Shown here piece by piece: positions 1 to 7,598 of a stretch of 64,000 nt of DNA. The notes below the pieces were generated by a model. The model was not told where the DNA came from and did no database searches. It was given only the letters and a program-made list of their open reading frames with translations. Each line of letters opens with the position of its first letter. Positions within the stretch are counted from its first letter, which is position 1. A program made the position numbers and the translations under genes. Source of the DNA: Exiguobacterium marinum DSM 16307 (GTDB lineage Bacteria; Bacillota; Bacilli; Exiguobacteriales; Exiguobacteriaceae); the NCBI RefSeq assembly GCF_000620845.1, contig NZ_KK211189.1, forward strand, positions 194,501-258,500. Reading direction: 5' to 3'.

Positions 1-35
1 GCCGGGAAAAATTCTTCGTCAAGGAACTTCTTCAT
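1..35 (-). other. possible 5' end of a leftward gene
   Basis: On the minus strand an ATG at 35 opens a frame reading MKKFLDEEFFP that runs off the left edge. Only eleven codons are visible and no clear ribosome binding site precedes them, so this may be chance. The rest of 36-97 shows nothing else except the binding site of the next gene. Confidence 0.25.
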
Positions 36-97
36 TGTCGCCTATGTCGGAAACGTTTAGAATGGTAGTATTGTGATTTTAAGAAGGGGTGGACCGT

Positions 98-472
98 ATG
101 CGTGAGTATTACGAAATTTCATTGACGATTAAACGGGAGTTTTTGCATGCTGTCATCGATTTGTTGAATCGGGAAGGCATCGCACCGGACTATGCGCTCG
201 AAAAAGAAGGTGCGGTCTTTTTGTTATTCAATCATTTACCTTGGCCAAACGTGACCCGTGAACCGCATGCCGTGGAACGTTTCTTGTTGACGTTGAAACG
301 ATCGGACTATTTATTCGTCAAAACGAAACGTAAATCACCGGTCCCCGATCATGAACCGGTCGCGTGTATGGGTGCCCTCGTCTCTCCGTTCAATGAACAT
401 TTGCGGATTGAGCTCGCGGTCGATGAGTCTGAAGCGAGTCATTTAGATATGTCCGCATTTCGTCATTACTAA
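98..472 (+). CDS. hypothetical protein, 124 aa
   Basis: I do not recognise the family. The product is soluble, mildly acidic at the C-terminus, and has no signal peptide or membrane segment. The ATG at 98 is preferred over an in-frame GTG at 89 because an AAGAAGGGG binding site (81-89) lies 8 bases before it. The gene stands alone and is closed by a stem-loop terminator. Function cannot be inferred from sequence or neighbours. Confidence 0.7.
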   Translation: MREYYEISLTIKREFLHAVIDLLNREGIAPDYALEKEGAVFLLFNHLPWPNVTREPHAVERFLLTLKRSDYLFVKTKRKSPVPDHEPVACMGALVSPFNEHLRIELAVDESEASHLDMSAFRHY

Positions 473-482
473 ACAAAACGAT

Positions 483-534
483 AATCCCCCATGACGGTTA
501 GACCGAAACAACTAGCCGACATGGGGATTTTTTT
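483..534 (+). terminator. intrinsic terminator
   Basis: AATCCCCCAT at 483 pairs with ATGGGGATT at 521-529, with a small inner hairpin in the loop, followed by a run of T. It ends the 98-472 gene. Confidence 0.75.
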
Positions 535-600
535 AGGAGTAGCTGTTTTCTTTGACGGGAATAAAGGACAGTATTCGAATGAAAAAGGAGACATGTCGGA

Positions 601-1485
601 ATGGACACAGTCATGTTAATCGTCAATCCATCCTCAGGAAAAGAGTTGGGGGAACAACATGCGACACATGCCGAAGAGGTGTTGCGCGAACGATATGGAC
701 ACGTCGATGTCCGATTCACTGAAAAGGAACAGGATGCGACGGACTTCGCACGTGAAGCAGCAGAAAAGCACTACCAGGCCGTCATTGCGATGGGTGGGGA
801 CGGAACCTTGAACGAAGCGGTAACCGGCCTGGCCGAAGCCACTCATCGACCTGACTTCGGCATCATCCCACTCGGTACGGTCAACGACCTCGCCCGTGCA
901 CTCGGTGTCCCAAGCAATCCTAAAAAAGCGATCGAGGCACTTCGTGATGCCAAACCGACGCCGATGGATATCGGAAAATATGAGAACGGTTATTTCATGA
1001 ACGTCATCGCCATCGGCCTCATTGCCGAAGCGGTCGACGAAGTAAGTGTGGAAGAAAAAACAAAATGGGGACCGTTCGCCTACCTGATTGAAGGAATTAA
1101 AGCCTTCAGAGAACATAGCCCATATGAACTGATGGTTGAGAGTGAGGACGGACAATTTGATAATAAGGCATATCTCGCCGTCATCGCTTTGACGAACTCA
1201 GTCGGAGGTTTTGAAAATTTCGAACCGGATGCGCGACTCAACGATGGGCTTCTTCATGTCTATATTTTTGAAGAACTTCGTCTAAAAGATGCCCTTCAAT
1301 TAACACCCGCCCTATTCACAGGAAAACTGAAGGAGACCGACAGCGTCACATCATTTTGTACGAAATGTGTGAAAGTAAGCTCGCCTGATTCCCTTCCGGT
1401 AAACGCAGATGGAGACACAGGCGGTGCGTTGCCGCTCACATTTGAGATTTTACCGAGCCATTTAAACGTATTGAAGCCGATCTAA
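601..1485 (+). CDS. diacylglycerol/lipid kinase family protein
   Basis: A 294-residue member of the DAGK catalytic family (YegS/BmrU-like), which phosphorylates a lipid alcohol such as diacylglycerol with ATP at the membrane surface. The nucleotide-binding motif GGDGTLNE is at residues 65-72, an IPLGTVNDLARAL segment follows near 88-100, and the C-terminal beta-sandwich region with an NADGD segment is present. The length is normal. An AAAGGAGAC binding site lies 6-8 bases before ATG 601. It is soluble, as expected. The exact lipid substrate cannot be told from sequence. DgkB-like and YegS-like roles are both possible. Confidence 0.85.
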   Translation: MDTVMLIVNPSSGKELGEQHATHAEEVLRERYGHVDVRFTEKEQDATDFAREAAEKHYQAVIAMGGDGTLNEAVTGLAEATHRPDFGIIPLGTVNDLARALGVPSNPKKAIEALRDAKPTPMDIGKYENGYFMNVIAIGLIAEAVDEVSVEEKTKWGPFAYLIEGIKAFREHSPYELMVESEDGQFDNKAYLAVIALTNSVGGFENFEPDARLNDGLLHVYIFEELRLKDALQLTPALFTGKLKETDSVTSFCTKCVKVSSPDSLPVNADGDTGGALPLTFEILPSHLNVLKPI

Positions 1486-1542
1486 GAGCAGGACTTTTAT
1501 CAATGGAACCGAATGTTTTTAAGCGAGAAAGGAGAATGACCT

Positions 1543-2067
1543 ATTAATATCTCGCTTGTTCCACTTACAACAGCAACCGACGACATCGTCAATACGTTCA
1601 ATCGTTGGAATAACGACCCACAAATCGTACATCTCATTCGACCGAGCCGCTCTGAAGAAGAATTGACCGCCCATTATGAGATGACAGTTGATGATTTAGA
1701 AGAACGGCTCTTAACGCATGACATTTTTCTCATCTATGCAGATGACCATCTCGTTGGAGAAATGAACGTTATGTATGACCCGCCTCACTTGTATCGTCAA
1801 CAACCCGGTACGGCATGGCTCGGTTTCATCATCGGTGAATCCATCGGTCGAGGGAAAGGCGTCGGTACGGAAGCTCTTCGTTTGTTAGAAGAGATATTGC
1901 GAGCCAAACAAACGCCTCGTATGGAACTCGGCGTATTTGCCTTCAACCATGCGGCCCATCGTCTCTATTCAAAATGTGGCTATCAAGAAATTGGACGGAT
2001 CGAGCATTTCACCTATTGGGATGATCAATTTTGGGCCGATATTCGTATGGAGAAACGCTTTGACTAA
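1543..2067 (+). CDS. GNAT acetyltransferase with apparent ATT start
   Basis: This N-acetyltransferase has the acyl-CoA region 'GFIIGESIGRGKGVGTEALR' near residues 92-111 and 'FAFNHAAHRLYSKCGY' after it, resembling RimJ/RimL-type enzymes. The first in-frame ATG (1663) would cut off about 40 residues that read like a normal GNAT N-terminus (NISLVPLTTATDDIVNTFNR). An AAAGGAG site at 1528-1534 lies 8 bases before an ATT at 1543 that is in frame. The only nearby ATG (1536) gives a three-residue peptide ending in TAA. Either ATT is used as start, as known for infC, or one base is inserted near 1543-1547. Substrate unknown. Confidence 0.75.
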   Translation: MNISLVPLTTATDDIVNTFNRWNNDPQIVHLIRPSRSEEELTAHYEMTVDDLEERLLTHDIFLIYADDHLVGEMNVMYDPPHLYRQQPGTAWLGFIIGESIGRGKGVGTEALRLLEEILRAKQTPRMELGVFAFNHAAHRLYSKCGYQEIGRIEHFTYWDDQFWADIRMEKRFD

Positions 2068-2100
2068 AAAATCCTCCCACTTGATGTGGAAGGATTTTTT
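2067..2100. terminator. bidirectional terminator
   Basis: AAATCCT-CCAC pairs with GTGG-AGGATTT and is flanked by A and T runs. It separates the convergent GNAT and CBS-ACT genes. Confidence 0.8.
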
Positions 2101-2102
2101 AC

Positions 2103-2738
2103 TTAATTATTCAAATTTTCGACTTCGACGATGCGGAAGCCTTTTTGTTCGAGCTTAGAGACTACTTTGTTCTTCTTATCTTCATCGCAATCAGGTGGCA
2201 GCGTCACGAGCACCCGACGTACTACCTTACTTTTCGCATCGAGTGTCATCAGGCTCGCAATCGATGTGTACTTGTTCACGACTTTCGTGATTTTTTCGAG
2301 CGCCCCCGCTTGTTCACTCAAGGCAATCGTCAAGACGTAGCTTCCTGTGTCACGACTCCACGCCTCTTCGAGCATGCCGAGCATCTTACCGTGTGGCAAA
2401 ATTCCATAAAACTCGTTGCTTTCATCTTTTAATACCGCAATGTACGGCAATTCTTTGATGGAGAAGAATACTTCGAAGAACCCATCGGATTCATGAACGT
2501 ATTTTTGCGTATTTTTAATAAGTGTCATCACATTATCATCCATGTTTTCCCCGTTCATTCCATGACGATAAATATGCATTTTATAAATGTTACCGCGGAA
2601 AAATGTTCCCGTCTCGTCTAAAACAGGTACACAGCGATACCCTGTTTCTTCAAGCGTATGAAGCGCTTCCCGCAATGTTGCCTTTTCACTGATGGTGACA
2701 ACATCTTTCTTTGGGATACATAAGCTATGCACTAACAT
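2103..2738 (-). CDS. CBS-pair and ACT domain protein
   Basis: 211 residues. The N-terminal half carries two CBS-like segments (about 5-65 and 85-130, including CVPVLDETGTFFRGNIY and LPYIAVLKD). The C-terminal half, from about 133, is ACT-like with LTIALSEQAGALEKITKVV. CBS pairs bind adenosyl ligands and ACT domains small metabolites, so this is a sensor without catalytic residues. From memory, the start resembles the Listeria c-di-AMP-binding protein CbpA; Bacillus AcuB has the same domain order. AGGAGG precedes the ATG. It is monocistronic and divergent from pdxK. Ligand is inference. Confidence 0.75.
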   Translation of the reverse strand: MLVHSLCIPKKDVVTISEKATLREALHTLEETGYRCVPVLDETGTFFRGNIYKMHIYRHGMNGENMDDNVMTLIKNTQKYVHESDGFFEVFFSIKELPYIAVLKDESNEFYGILPHGKMLGMLEEAWSRDTGSYVLTIALSEQAGALEKITKVVNKYTSIASLMTLDAKSKVVRRVLVTLPPDCDEDKKNKVVSKLEQKGFRIVEVENLNN

Positions 2739-2860
2739 GCGTTTTCCTCCTAGCCAATAATAAAGTGGTCTACACCCTATTCATTATTATTCCCCAAATA
2801 TGATGAATATCCTGCATGTTTTTTCTGAAAAGTTATGAACACTTCTTTTAATCCTTGAAT

Positions 2861-2889
2861 TTGTCGGAATTCGAAAAAGTCGTTATAGT
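2861..2889 (+). promoter_or_regulatory. SigA promoter of pdxK
   Basis: TTGTCG (2861-2866), a 17-base spacer and TATAGT (2884-2889) lie 35 bases before the pdxK start. Confidence 0.55.
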
Positions 2890-2924
2890 GAAACTATCCA
2901 AACAGACAAAGGGGATGAACGATT

Positions 2925-3749
2925 ATGACGATGAAAAAAGCATTGACGATTGCCGGTTCTGATACGAGTGGCGGCGCGGGTATCCAAGCCGATCTCAAAA
3001 CGATGGAAGAACTCGGTGTGTATGGCATGACAGCCTTGACTGTCATTGTGGCACAAGATCCACATAACGCATGGAACCATGAAGTCTTTCCAATCGATAC
3101 GACATTGATTGAAAAGCAAATCGATACGGTTCTCGCTGGAATCGGAGTCGACGCGGTGAAGACAGGTATGCTCCCGACACCTGAAATCATTGAACTCGCT
3201 GCGCGTAAAATTAAAGAGTATGGCATCAAGAATGCGGTCGTCGACCCAGTCATGGCATGTAAAGGTGCCGATGAAATTCTTGATCCGAACGTTGCGGTCG
3301 CAATGCGGAAACACCTCGTGCCGGTCGCAAAAATCATCACACCGAACTTATTCGAGGCGCGTATGCTCGCTGGCCTCGACAAAACACCATCGACGATGGA
3401 CGAAATCAAAGAAGCAGCTCGTTTAATCCATGAGCTCGGCGCGGAAATCGTCATCGTTAAAGTCGGTGGCAAACTCGGATTCGACACAGCGTTTGACGTC
3501 TTATACGACGGAAACGAATTCCGTCTACTTGAAAGTGAAAAAATTAAGCCTGCGTTCACACATGGTGGCGGGTGTACGTTCTCTTCTGCCATCGCAGCTT
3601 CTCTCGCAAACGGTCATACGGTCGATGAAGCAATCGAAATCGGCAAAGAGTTTATCACAGAAGCAGTTCGTCACTCATTCCGTCTAAACCAATACGTTGG
3701 ACCGACGAACCATACAGGGTACCGCAAAAAAGTAGCTGCACAATCGTAA
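2925..3749 (+). CDS. pdxK: pyridoxal/pyridoxine kinase, dual-Cys type
   Basis: 274 residues of the ThiD/PdxK ribokinase fold. It phosphorylates pyridoxal or pyridoxine with ATP in vitamin B6 salvage. The N-terminus has the GSDTSGGAGIQAD motif. DPVMACKGADE holds one cysteine (112) and HGGGCTFSSAIAA a second (217). The two cysteines and their spacing match the CC-PLK family of Staphylococcus and Bacillus, where they form a catalytic lid pair. Starting at the second ATG (2931) would put them at 110 and 215. AAAGGGG precedes ATG 2925 by 10 bases. A ThiD role in thiamin synthesis is less likely because of the cysteines. Confidence 0.9.
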   Translation: MTMKKALTIAGSDTSGGAGIQADLKTMEELGVYGMTALTVIVAQDPHNAWNHEVFPIDTTLIEKQIDTVLAGIGVDAVKTGMLPTPEIIELAARKIKEYGIKNAVVDPVMACKGADEILDPNVAVAMRKHLVPVAKIITPNLFEARMLAGLDKTPSTMDEIKEAARLIHELGAEIVIVKVGGKLGFDTAFDVLYDGNEFRLLESEKIKPAFTHGGGCTFSSAIAASLANGHTVDEAIEIGKEFITEAVRHSFRLNQYVGPTNHTGYRKKVAAQS

Positions 3750-3752
3750 AAA

Positions 3753-3783
3753 GATGACCCGGAACCGCGTGTTTCGGGTCATC
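3753..3783 (+). terminator. hairpin after pdxK
   Basis: GATGACCCG pairs with CGGGTCATC; the following tract (CCTTTCC) is poor in T, so termination may be partial and yojF may receive read-through. Confidence 0.5.
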
Positions 3784-3804
3784 CTTTCCATTGGAGGGAC
3801 AGAC

Positions 3805-4176
3805 GTGAAAGCAATTCAACCCAATCACATTCAACAATATTTAGACAGTCACGTCGCAACACCGCTTTTCGTACATGTTGAGACAACAAACGGTGCCTAT
3901 GCGACACATAACGACCCCGACTTTCATAATGCCGGGATGTTTATTCGTAACGCTAAAATCGAATATAGCATCGGTCAAATCAAAGGAAACGGACCTTATC
4001 GAGTCGGATTAAAACTTGATCATGGCTGGCTCTATGTGGAAGGTTTGACCGATTTTGAAGTGCATGGTGAGCAGCTGTTACTCGCTGGTCACGATCGTCT
4101 CGGACGCCTGGCATGTGCACTTCATATCGATGTAAAACCGCTCCCTCAAGGAGCTTCGGAGGTGGAAAATCAATGA
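3805..4176 (+). CDS. yojF: YojF family protein (DUF1806)
   Basis: 123 residues from the GTG at 3805, which has GGAGGG 7-12 bases upstream; upstream codons in frame lie in the pdxK hairpin and are not used. It resembles Bacillus YojF, which is encoded directly before bshB2 (yojG). The protein is soluble, mostly beta strand, with no recognisable catalytic motif. Its stop overlaps the bshB2 start as ATGA, so the two are translationally coupled and probably act together in bacillithiol metabolism. That joint role is inferred from gene order. Confidence 0.8.
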   Translation: MKAIQPNHIQQYLDSHVATPLFVHVETTNGAYATHNDPDFHNAGMFIRNAKIEYSIGQIKGNGPYRVGLKLDHGWLYVEGLTDFEVHGEQLLLAGHDRLGRLACALHIDVKPLPQGASEVENQ

Positions 4177-4823
4177 ATGGACCATTACTCGTCATCTTCC
4201 CACATCCAGACGATGAGGCGTTCAGCTCAGCCGGAACGATCATTCAACATCGTCAAAAAGGGCTTCCGGTCACGTATGTCTGTTTAACACTCGGTGAGAT
4301 GGGGCGCAACATGGGCTCCCCAATTTTTACGACACGTGAAGAACTCCCTAAAATTCGAAAACGTGAATTAGAAGAGGCTTGTCGGATAATGGAAATCGAA
4401 GACCTGCGCATGTGGGGTCTTCGTGATAAAACCGTCGAGTTCGAAGACGAAGCCGCACTCGCTGCTCGTTTCCGCGCCTTGATTGACGAAGTGAAGCCGG
4501 AAACCGTCATCTCATTCTATCCAGAATATGCCGTTCACCCGGACCATGAAGCGACAGCTCGTGCCGTCGTACGAGCACTTCAGGAGATGGGAGAAGCGCG
4601 CCCTGAGTTTTTAGGTGTCGCATTCGATCGCCGCACAGAAGAAGAGCTCGGACAACCTCACGTGATCGTCGATGTGACGGAAGAAAGTGAACAGAAGAAA
4701 GACTCCCTCTTTGCCCATCGTTCTCAGACGGAAGGTCTTCTACGCGCCATTGACAATGCAGAAAACGCCCACGTTATGGAGTTACTCCAACGTGAGCGCT
4801 TCTATCATTATCCGTTCTCATGA
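4173..4823 (+). CDS. bshB2: bacillithiol N-acetyl-cysteine-side deacetylase BshB2
   Basis: 216-residue PIG-L/LmbE family zinc deacetylase. It removes acetyl from N-acetylglucosaminyl malate, the middle step of bacillithiol synthesis (the second enzyme, BshC, is not in this window), and may also deacetylate thiol conjugates. The zinc motif FPHPDDE is at residues 9-15 and the second metal motif HPDHE near 124-128. Context with yojF matches Bacillus yojF-yojG. The ATG at 4173 overlaps the yojF stop, and a GGAGGTGG site precedes it. The coding end overlaps a convergent small ORF by six bases. Confidence 0.9.
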   Translation: MNGPLLVIFPHPDDEAFSSAGTIIQHRQKGLPVTYVCLTLGEMGRNMGSPIFTTREELPKIRKRELEEACRIMEIEDLRMWGLRDKTVEFEDEAALAARFRALIDEVKPETVISFYPEYAVHPDHEATARAVVRALQEMGEARPEFLGVAFDRRTEEELGQPHVIVDVTEESEQKKDSLFAHRSQTEGLLRAIDNAENAHVMELLQRERFYHYPFS

Positions 4824-4910
4824 TTCATAGGCTAGGCGGGTCATATACAGCAAGGCCCCGACGGTCCCAAGACCAATCAACGTTCCGAATACTACAACGA
4901 TTTGTCCCAT
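4818..4910 (-). CDS. small single-pass membrane peptide, 30 aa
   Basis: The minus strand carries ATG at 4910 with an AGAGGTG site about 6 bases upstream, and 30 codons ending in TGA at 4818-4820. The peptide is MGQIVVVFGTLIGLGTVGAL followed by LYMTRLAYES: one hydrophobic, glycine-rich helix with a short polar tail, which would insert in the membrane. It overlaps the end of bshB2 tail to tail by six bases. A rightward terminator (4961-4995) lies upstream, so bshB2 transcripts probably run antisense through it. I do not recognise a family. Confidence 0.55.
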   Translation of the reverse strand: MGQIVVVFGTLIGLGTVGALLYMTRLAYES

Positions 4911-4960
4911 GTTTTCACCTCTTCTAGACTTTACGAACGTTTCAATTGATTGGTTTCAAA

Positions 4961-4995
4961 CAGGGCACCCACTTATTAGGGTGTGCTGTTTTTTT
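4961..4995 (+). terminator. terminator of the yojF-bshB2 unit
   Basis: CAGGGCACCC pairs with GGGTGTGCTG with one mismatch, then seven T. It sits beyond the small leftward ORF. Confidence 0.75.
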
Positions 4996-5060
4996 ATGTA
5001 CAAAATTTGATTATTTTCATCATACACTCAATATCCTGTCATTTCGTCCGTCTTAAGACG

Positions 5061-5093
5061 TAAAAACAGACATGGCTTATGGCCCATGCCTGT
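5061..5093 (-). terminator. terminator after the leftward MFS gene
   Basis: On the minus strand ACAGGCATGG pairs with CCATGTCTGT and is followed by TTTTTAC. Confidence 0.75.
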
Positions 5094-5098
5094 CATGA

Positions 5099-6262
5099 TT
5101 ATGAGTGAGTCGCATGAACGAACCAAACGACAAGTCCGATTAGTATGAACGCAAGAAATAGCGACGATGTCGTTCCCCCAATAAAGACAATCCCTAATAT
5201 GAGGATACCGAGATGCCATACCATCGAGATAGACGATTCCGTCGTCGCTCGAATGGATGAAGGAACTTGATGGTGCAACAGTCCATAATAGAGTGGTTCC
5301 ATCGCCCCATATAGAAGTCCCAACAATCCCATCACACCAATTCCGATTGGACTCGGAAATAAGCCGATGAAGAGAAACCCGCCACCCATCACCCAACCGA
5401 ATCGCTTCAACCAACGTTCTGAAGGCGCAAAATGCACGATGGTACCTGCGAACAGCTGTCCTGGCAACTGAATCAAGAGCAAACCACTTGAAATGACACC
5501 GAACCAATAAATCGGAACGGACACATCGCGAGCGTACAGTTGCCAAAATTCATCGATGAAATTGAAGGCAGACACCGCTGCCAAAACACTGATTGTGACA
5601 TGCCGAAGTTGCTTCTTCGACCAAACGAATTGAAACCCTTTGAACAAATGCCGCCACGTCAAACGTTCCTCTCGCTCTCGATGAGTCGGTTCGACAAGAA
5701 ATAGGCTAGAGATGGTCGCAATCATCAAACTCAAAATCGAGAGCTTGTAGTTCCACTCCATGGGAAGGTACTGAGCCAAAACACTTCCGCTCAATGCCGC
5801 CATCACAGCGGCCACGATCCCAATCGCGTTCAGTTTCCCGAGTACCCGTTCGAATGACGACGCTTCGCGACTTTCCTGTAACGACTCGTACAGCAAAGCA
5901 TTCTCTGCCCCACTTCGAATGACCGACCCGACGGCTGAACAACTGATGGCGACAAAGAAACCGGTGAACGTGAACGAATACAAAATGACAATAAACGACA
6001 GCCACTCTAATCCGACACCGATTTGGATGAGTCGACGCCGTGCCGTATGGTCCGCCCATACACCAGTTGGTACTTCTAGTAGTACGATGATGAGCGCATA
6101 CACCATCTCTAAATAAACGACTTCCTGAATGGAGATGCCCCGTGACTCCCAGAACAGCCGTTCAATCACGTATGCAGGAATCAGCCCTTCAAACCAACGA
6201 ACCCACCCTAGTCGGACAACGTTTCGACGAACTTAACTCGGTGAACGTGCTCGTTTTCTCAC
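5099..6262 (-). pseudogene. MFS transporter with an in-frame stop at codon 10
   Basis: The frame starts at a GTG (6260-6262) with AAGGAGGAG about 6 bases upstream, then meets TAA at 6233-6235 after nine codons, then continues open for 378 codons. The sequence after the stop (VRRNVVRLGWVRWFEGLIPA and onward) reads as a normal MFS first helix. The next start, GTG 6169, has no binding site and would remove most of helix 1. The remaining protein has about ten to eleven membrane segments, including the conserved EVPTGVWADHTARR loop typical of drug-efflux MFS proteins. One change, CAA to TAA, would explain it. It may be a true null, a leaky read-through or a sequencing error. Confidence 0.7.
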
Positions 6263-6300
6263 TTGAATCTCCTCCTTACTTGTCTATTCCCGAAAACACA

Positions 6301-6326
6301 AAAAAACCACGAGACGAATCTCGTGG
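6301..6326 (-). terminator. terminator of the DJ-1 family gene
   Basis: CCACGAGA pairs with TCTCGTGG; on the minus strand seven T follow. Confidence 0.8.
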
Positions 6327-6334
6327 TCGACGTG

Positions 6335-6847
6335 TTATTTTAATAAGTTGAGAATCTCACGGTTGAACGCCGGAATGTCATCCGGCTGACGGCTCGTCAC
6401 GAGCTGGTTTTGGCAGACAACGACTTCTTTGTCCGCATATTTCGCTCCAGCATACTCCATGTCGACTTTAATCGATTTATATCCGGTTGCATCACGACCT
6501 TCAAGCGTCTTCGCCGTAATCAATAGCTGTGGTCCGTGACAGATGGCAAACACAGGCTTCTTCGCGTCCATGAAGGCTTTGGCGAACGAAACGAACCGCT
6601 CGTCTTCACGTAACAAGTCAGGAGAGAATCCGCCTGGTAAGAGAAGGGCGTCAAAATCTTCTGGCGATACATCGTCAATCGATTGATCGATGTTCACTTT
6701 CGCCTCTCCTTGTTTTCCTTCTACCGTATTGCCTGCTTTCTTCTCGATTGTCACGACGTCATGTCCCGCATCCACCAATGCGTCACGGGGACCCGTGAAT
6801 TCTACATCTTCAAACATATCTGTAATGAGCGTTGCTACTTTTGCCAT
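6335..6847 (-). CDS. DJ-1/PfpI family general stress protein
   Basis: 170 residues, the full length for the YfkM/YraA group (Gsp18-like) of the DJ-1/PfpI superfamily. These proteins are linked to repair of glycated or oxidised macromolecules. The nucleophile elbow AICHGP has Cys103 and His104, and glutamates 13 and 16 lie at the position of the family's acidic partner. Gene stands alone. A site resembling a SigB promoter precedes it, in keeping with SigB control of yfkM in Bacillus. Glyoxalase III or deglycase activity cannot be told apart here. Confidence 0.85.
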   Translation of the reverse strand: MAKVATLITDMFEDVEFTGPRDALVDAGHDVVTIEKKAGNTVEGKQGEAKVNIDQSIDDVSPEDFDALLLPGGFSPDLLREDERFVSFAKAFMDAKKPVFAICHGPQLLITAKTLEGRDATGYKSIKVDMEYAGAKYADKEVVVCQNQLVTSRQPDDIPAFNREILNLLK

Positions 6848-6889
6848 GTTCTAAACACTCCCTCTGTTTGTTTTATGCACATAGGGACT

Positions 6890-6915
6890 GTTCCACAGGC
6901 ATGAATCACTTAAAC
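6890..6915 (-). promoter_or_regulatory. SigB-like promoter
   Basis: On the minus strand GTTTAA, 14 bases, then TGGAAC, against the SigB consensus GTTTAA-N12-14-GGGWAW. It lies about 43 bases before the DJ-1 family gene. Confidence 0.5.
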
Positions 6916-6929
6916 ATCACTGCATGCAT

Positions 6930-7514
6930 TCAACGGAACTTCGAGACGTACGGATTGTCGCGTTCAAAGAAGCGATACGGGTAGTCACGGGCCTCGCCCG
7001 TATTCGGAATCCCGATACGTGGACCCGCCTCGATCACCATTTCAGTCTCACCTTCCGCAATATAGAGCGGGTCTTGTTGGAACGAGTGTCCGTATAAATC
7101 CATCGTGATTCCGAGTGCTTTCGTCAACTTCCCCGGTCCGTTCGTTTGGTCATATCGCTTCACCCCGGGACGATTCGCCGCAACCCATTCATGACCTTGA
7201 ATCGGTTCGACGGCCCGAATCAACACGGCTTCCGGTGTCCCGACTGGTCCGCTGACCACGTTCAAGAGTGTATGCGTATGCATTTGATACGTGTATACAT
7301 GTCCCGGTTTTCCGAACATGACTTCCGTTCGCTTCGTCCGACGTCCCCCGAAACTGTGTGCCGCTCGGTCGATGGCACCGAGATAAGCTTCTGTCTCGAC
7401 AATCTTTGCGATGATGTCGCCTTCCGGGTGTCGTCTCACCAAATATTGACCGAGTAAGGAGCGGGCCAAATCGAGTGTCGGTTGTTCATAAAATGCCACA
7501 TCGAGTCGCTTCAT
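6930..7514 (-). CDS. aag: 3-methyladenine DNA glycosylase (AAG family)
   Basis: 194 residues, the length of the bacterial AAG/MPG family (Bacillus YxlJ). It removes alkylated purines such as 3-methyladenine and hypoxanthine from DNA by flipping the base. The active-site motif VETEAY is at 39-44, followed by RAAHSFGGRRTKR and the YQMHTHTLLNVV strand, and the TNGPGKLTKALGI segment near 125-137. GGAGGTGGAAC precedes the ATG. It is monocistronic. Confidence 0.9.
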   Translation of the reverse strand: MKRLDVAFYEQPTLDLARSLLGQYLVRRHPEGDIIAKIVETEAYLGAIDRAAHSFGGRRTKRTEVMFGKPGHVYTYQMHTHTLLNVVSGPVGTPEAVLIRAVEPIQGHEWVAANRPGVKRYDQTNGPGKLTKALGITMDLYGHSFQQDPLYIAEGETEMVIEAGPRIGIPNTGEARDYPYRFFERDNPYVSKFR

Positions 7515-7562
7515 AGTTCCACCTCCGTTTGTCCCATTTTCTCAAAAGTCGTATCCTTCATA

Positions 7563-7592
7563 CAAAAAAGATGCCCTGCACGGCAGGACATC
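7563..7592 (-). terminator. terminator of nhaC
   Basis: GATGCCCTGC pairs with GCAGGACATC around a 3-base loop; six T follow on the minus strand. Confidence 0.85.
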
Positions 7593-7598
7593 ACTCAT

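Noticed and set aside
634-1155. 173-codon frame opposite the lipid kinase gene
   Set aside because: It lies wholly under a well-supported gene, has no binding site, and its translation (Phe, Cys and Arg rich) is unlike a protein.
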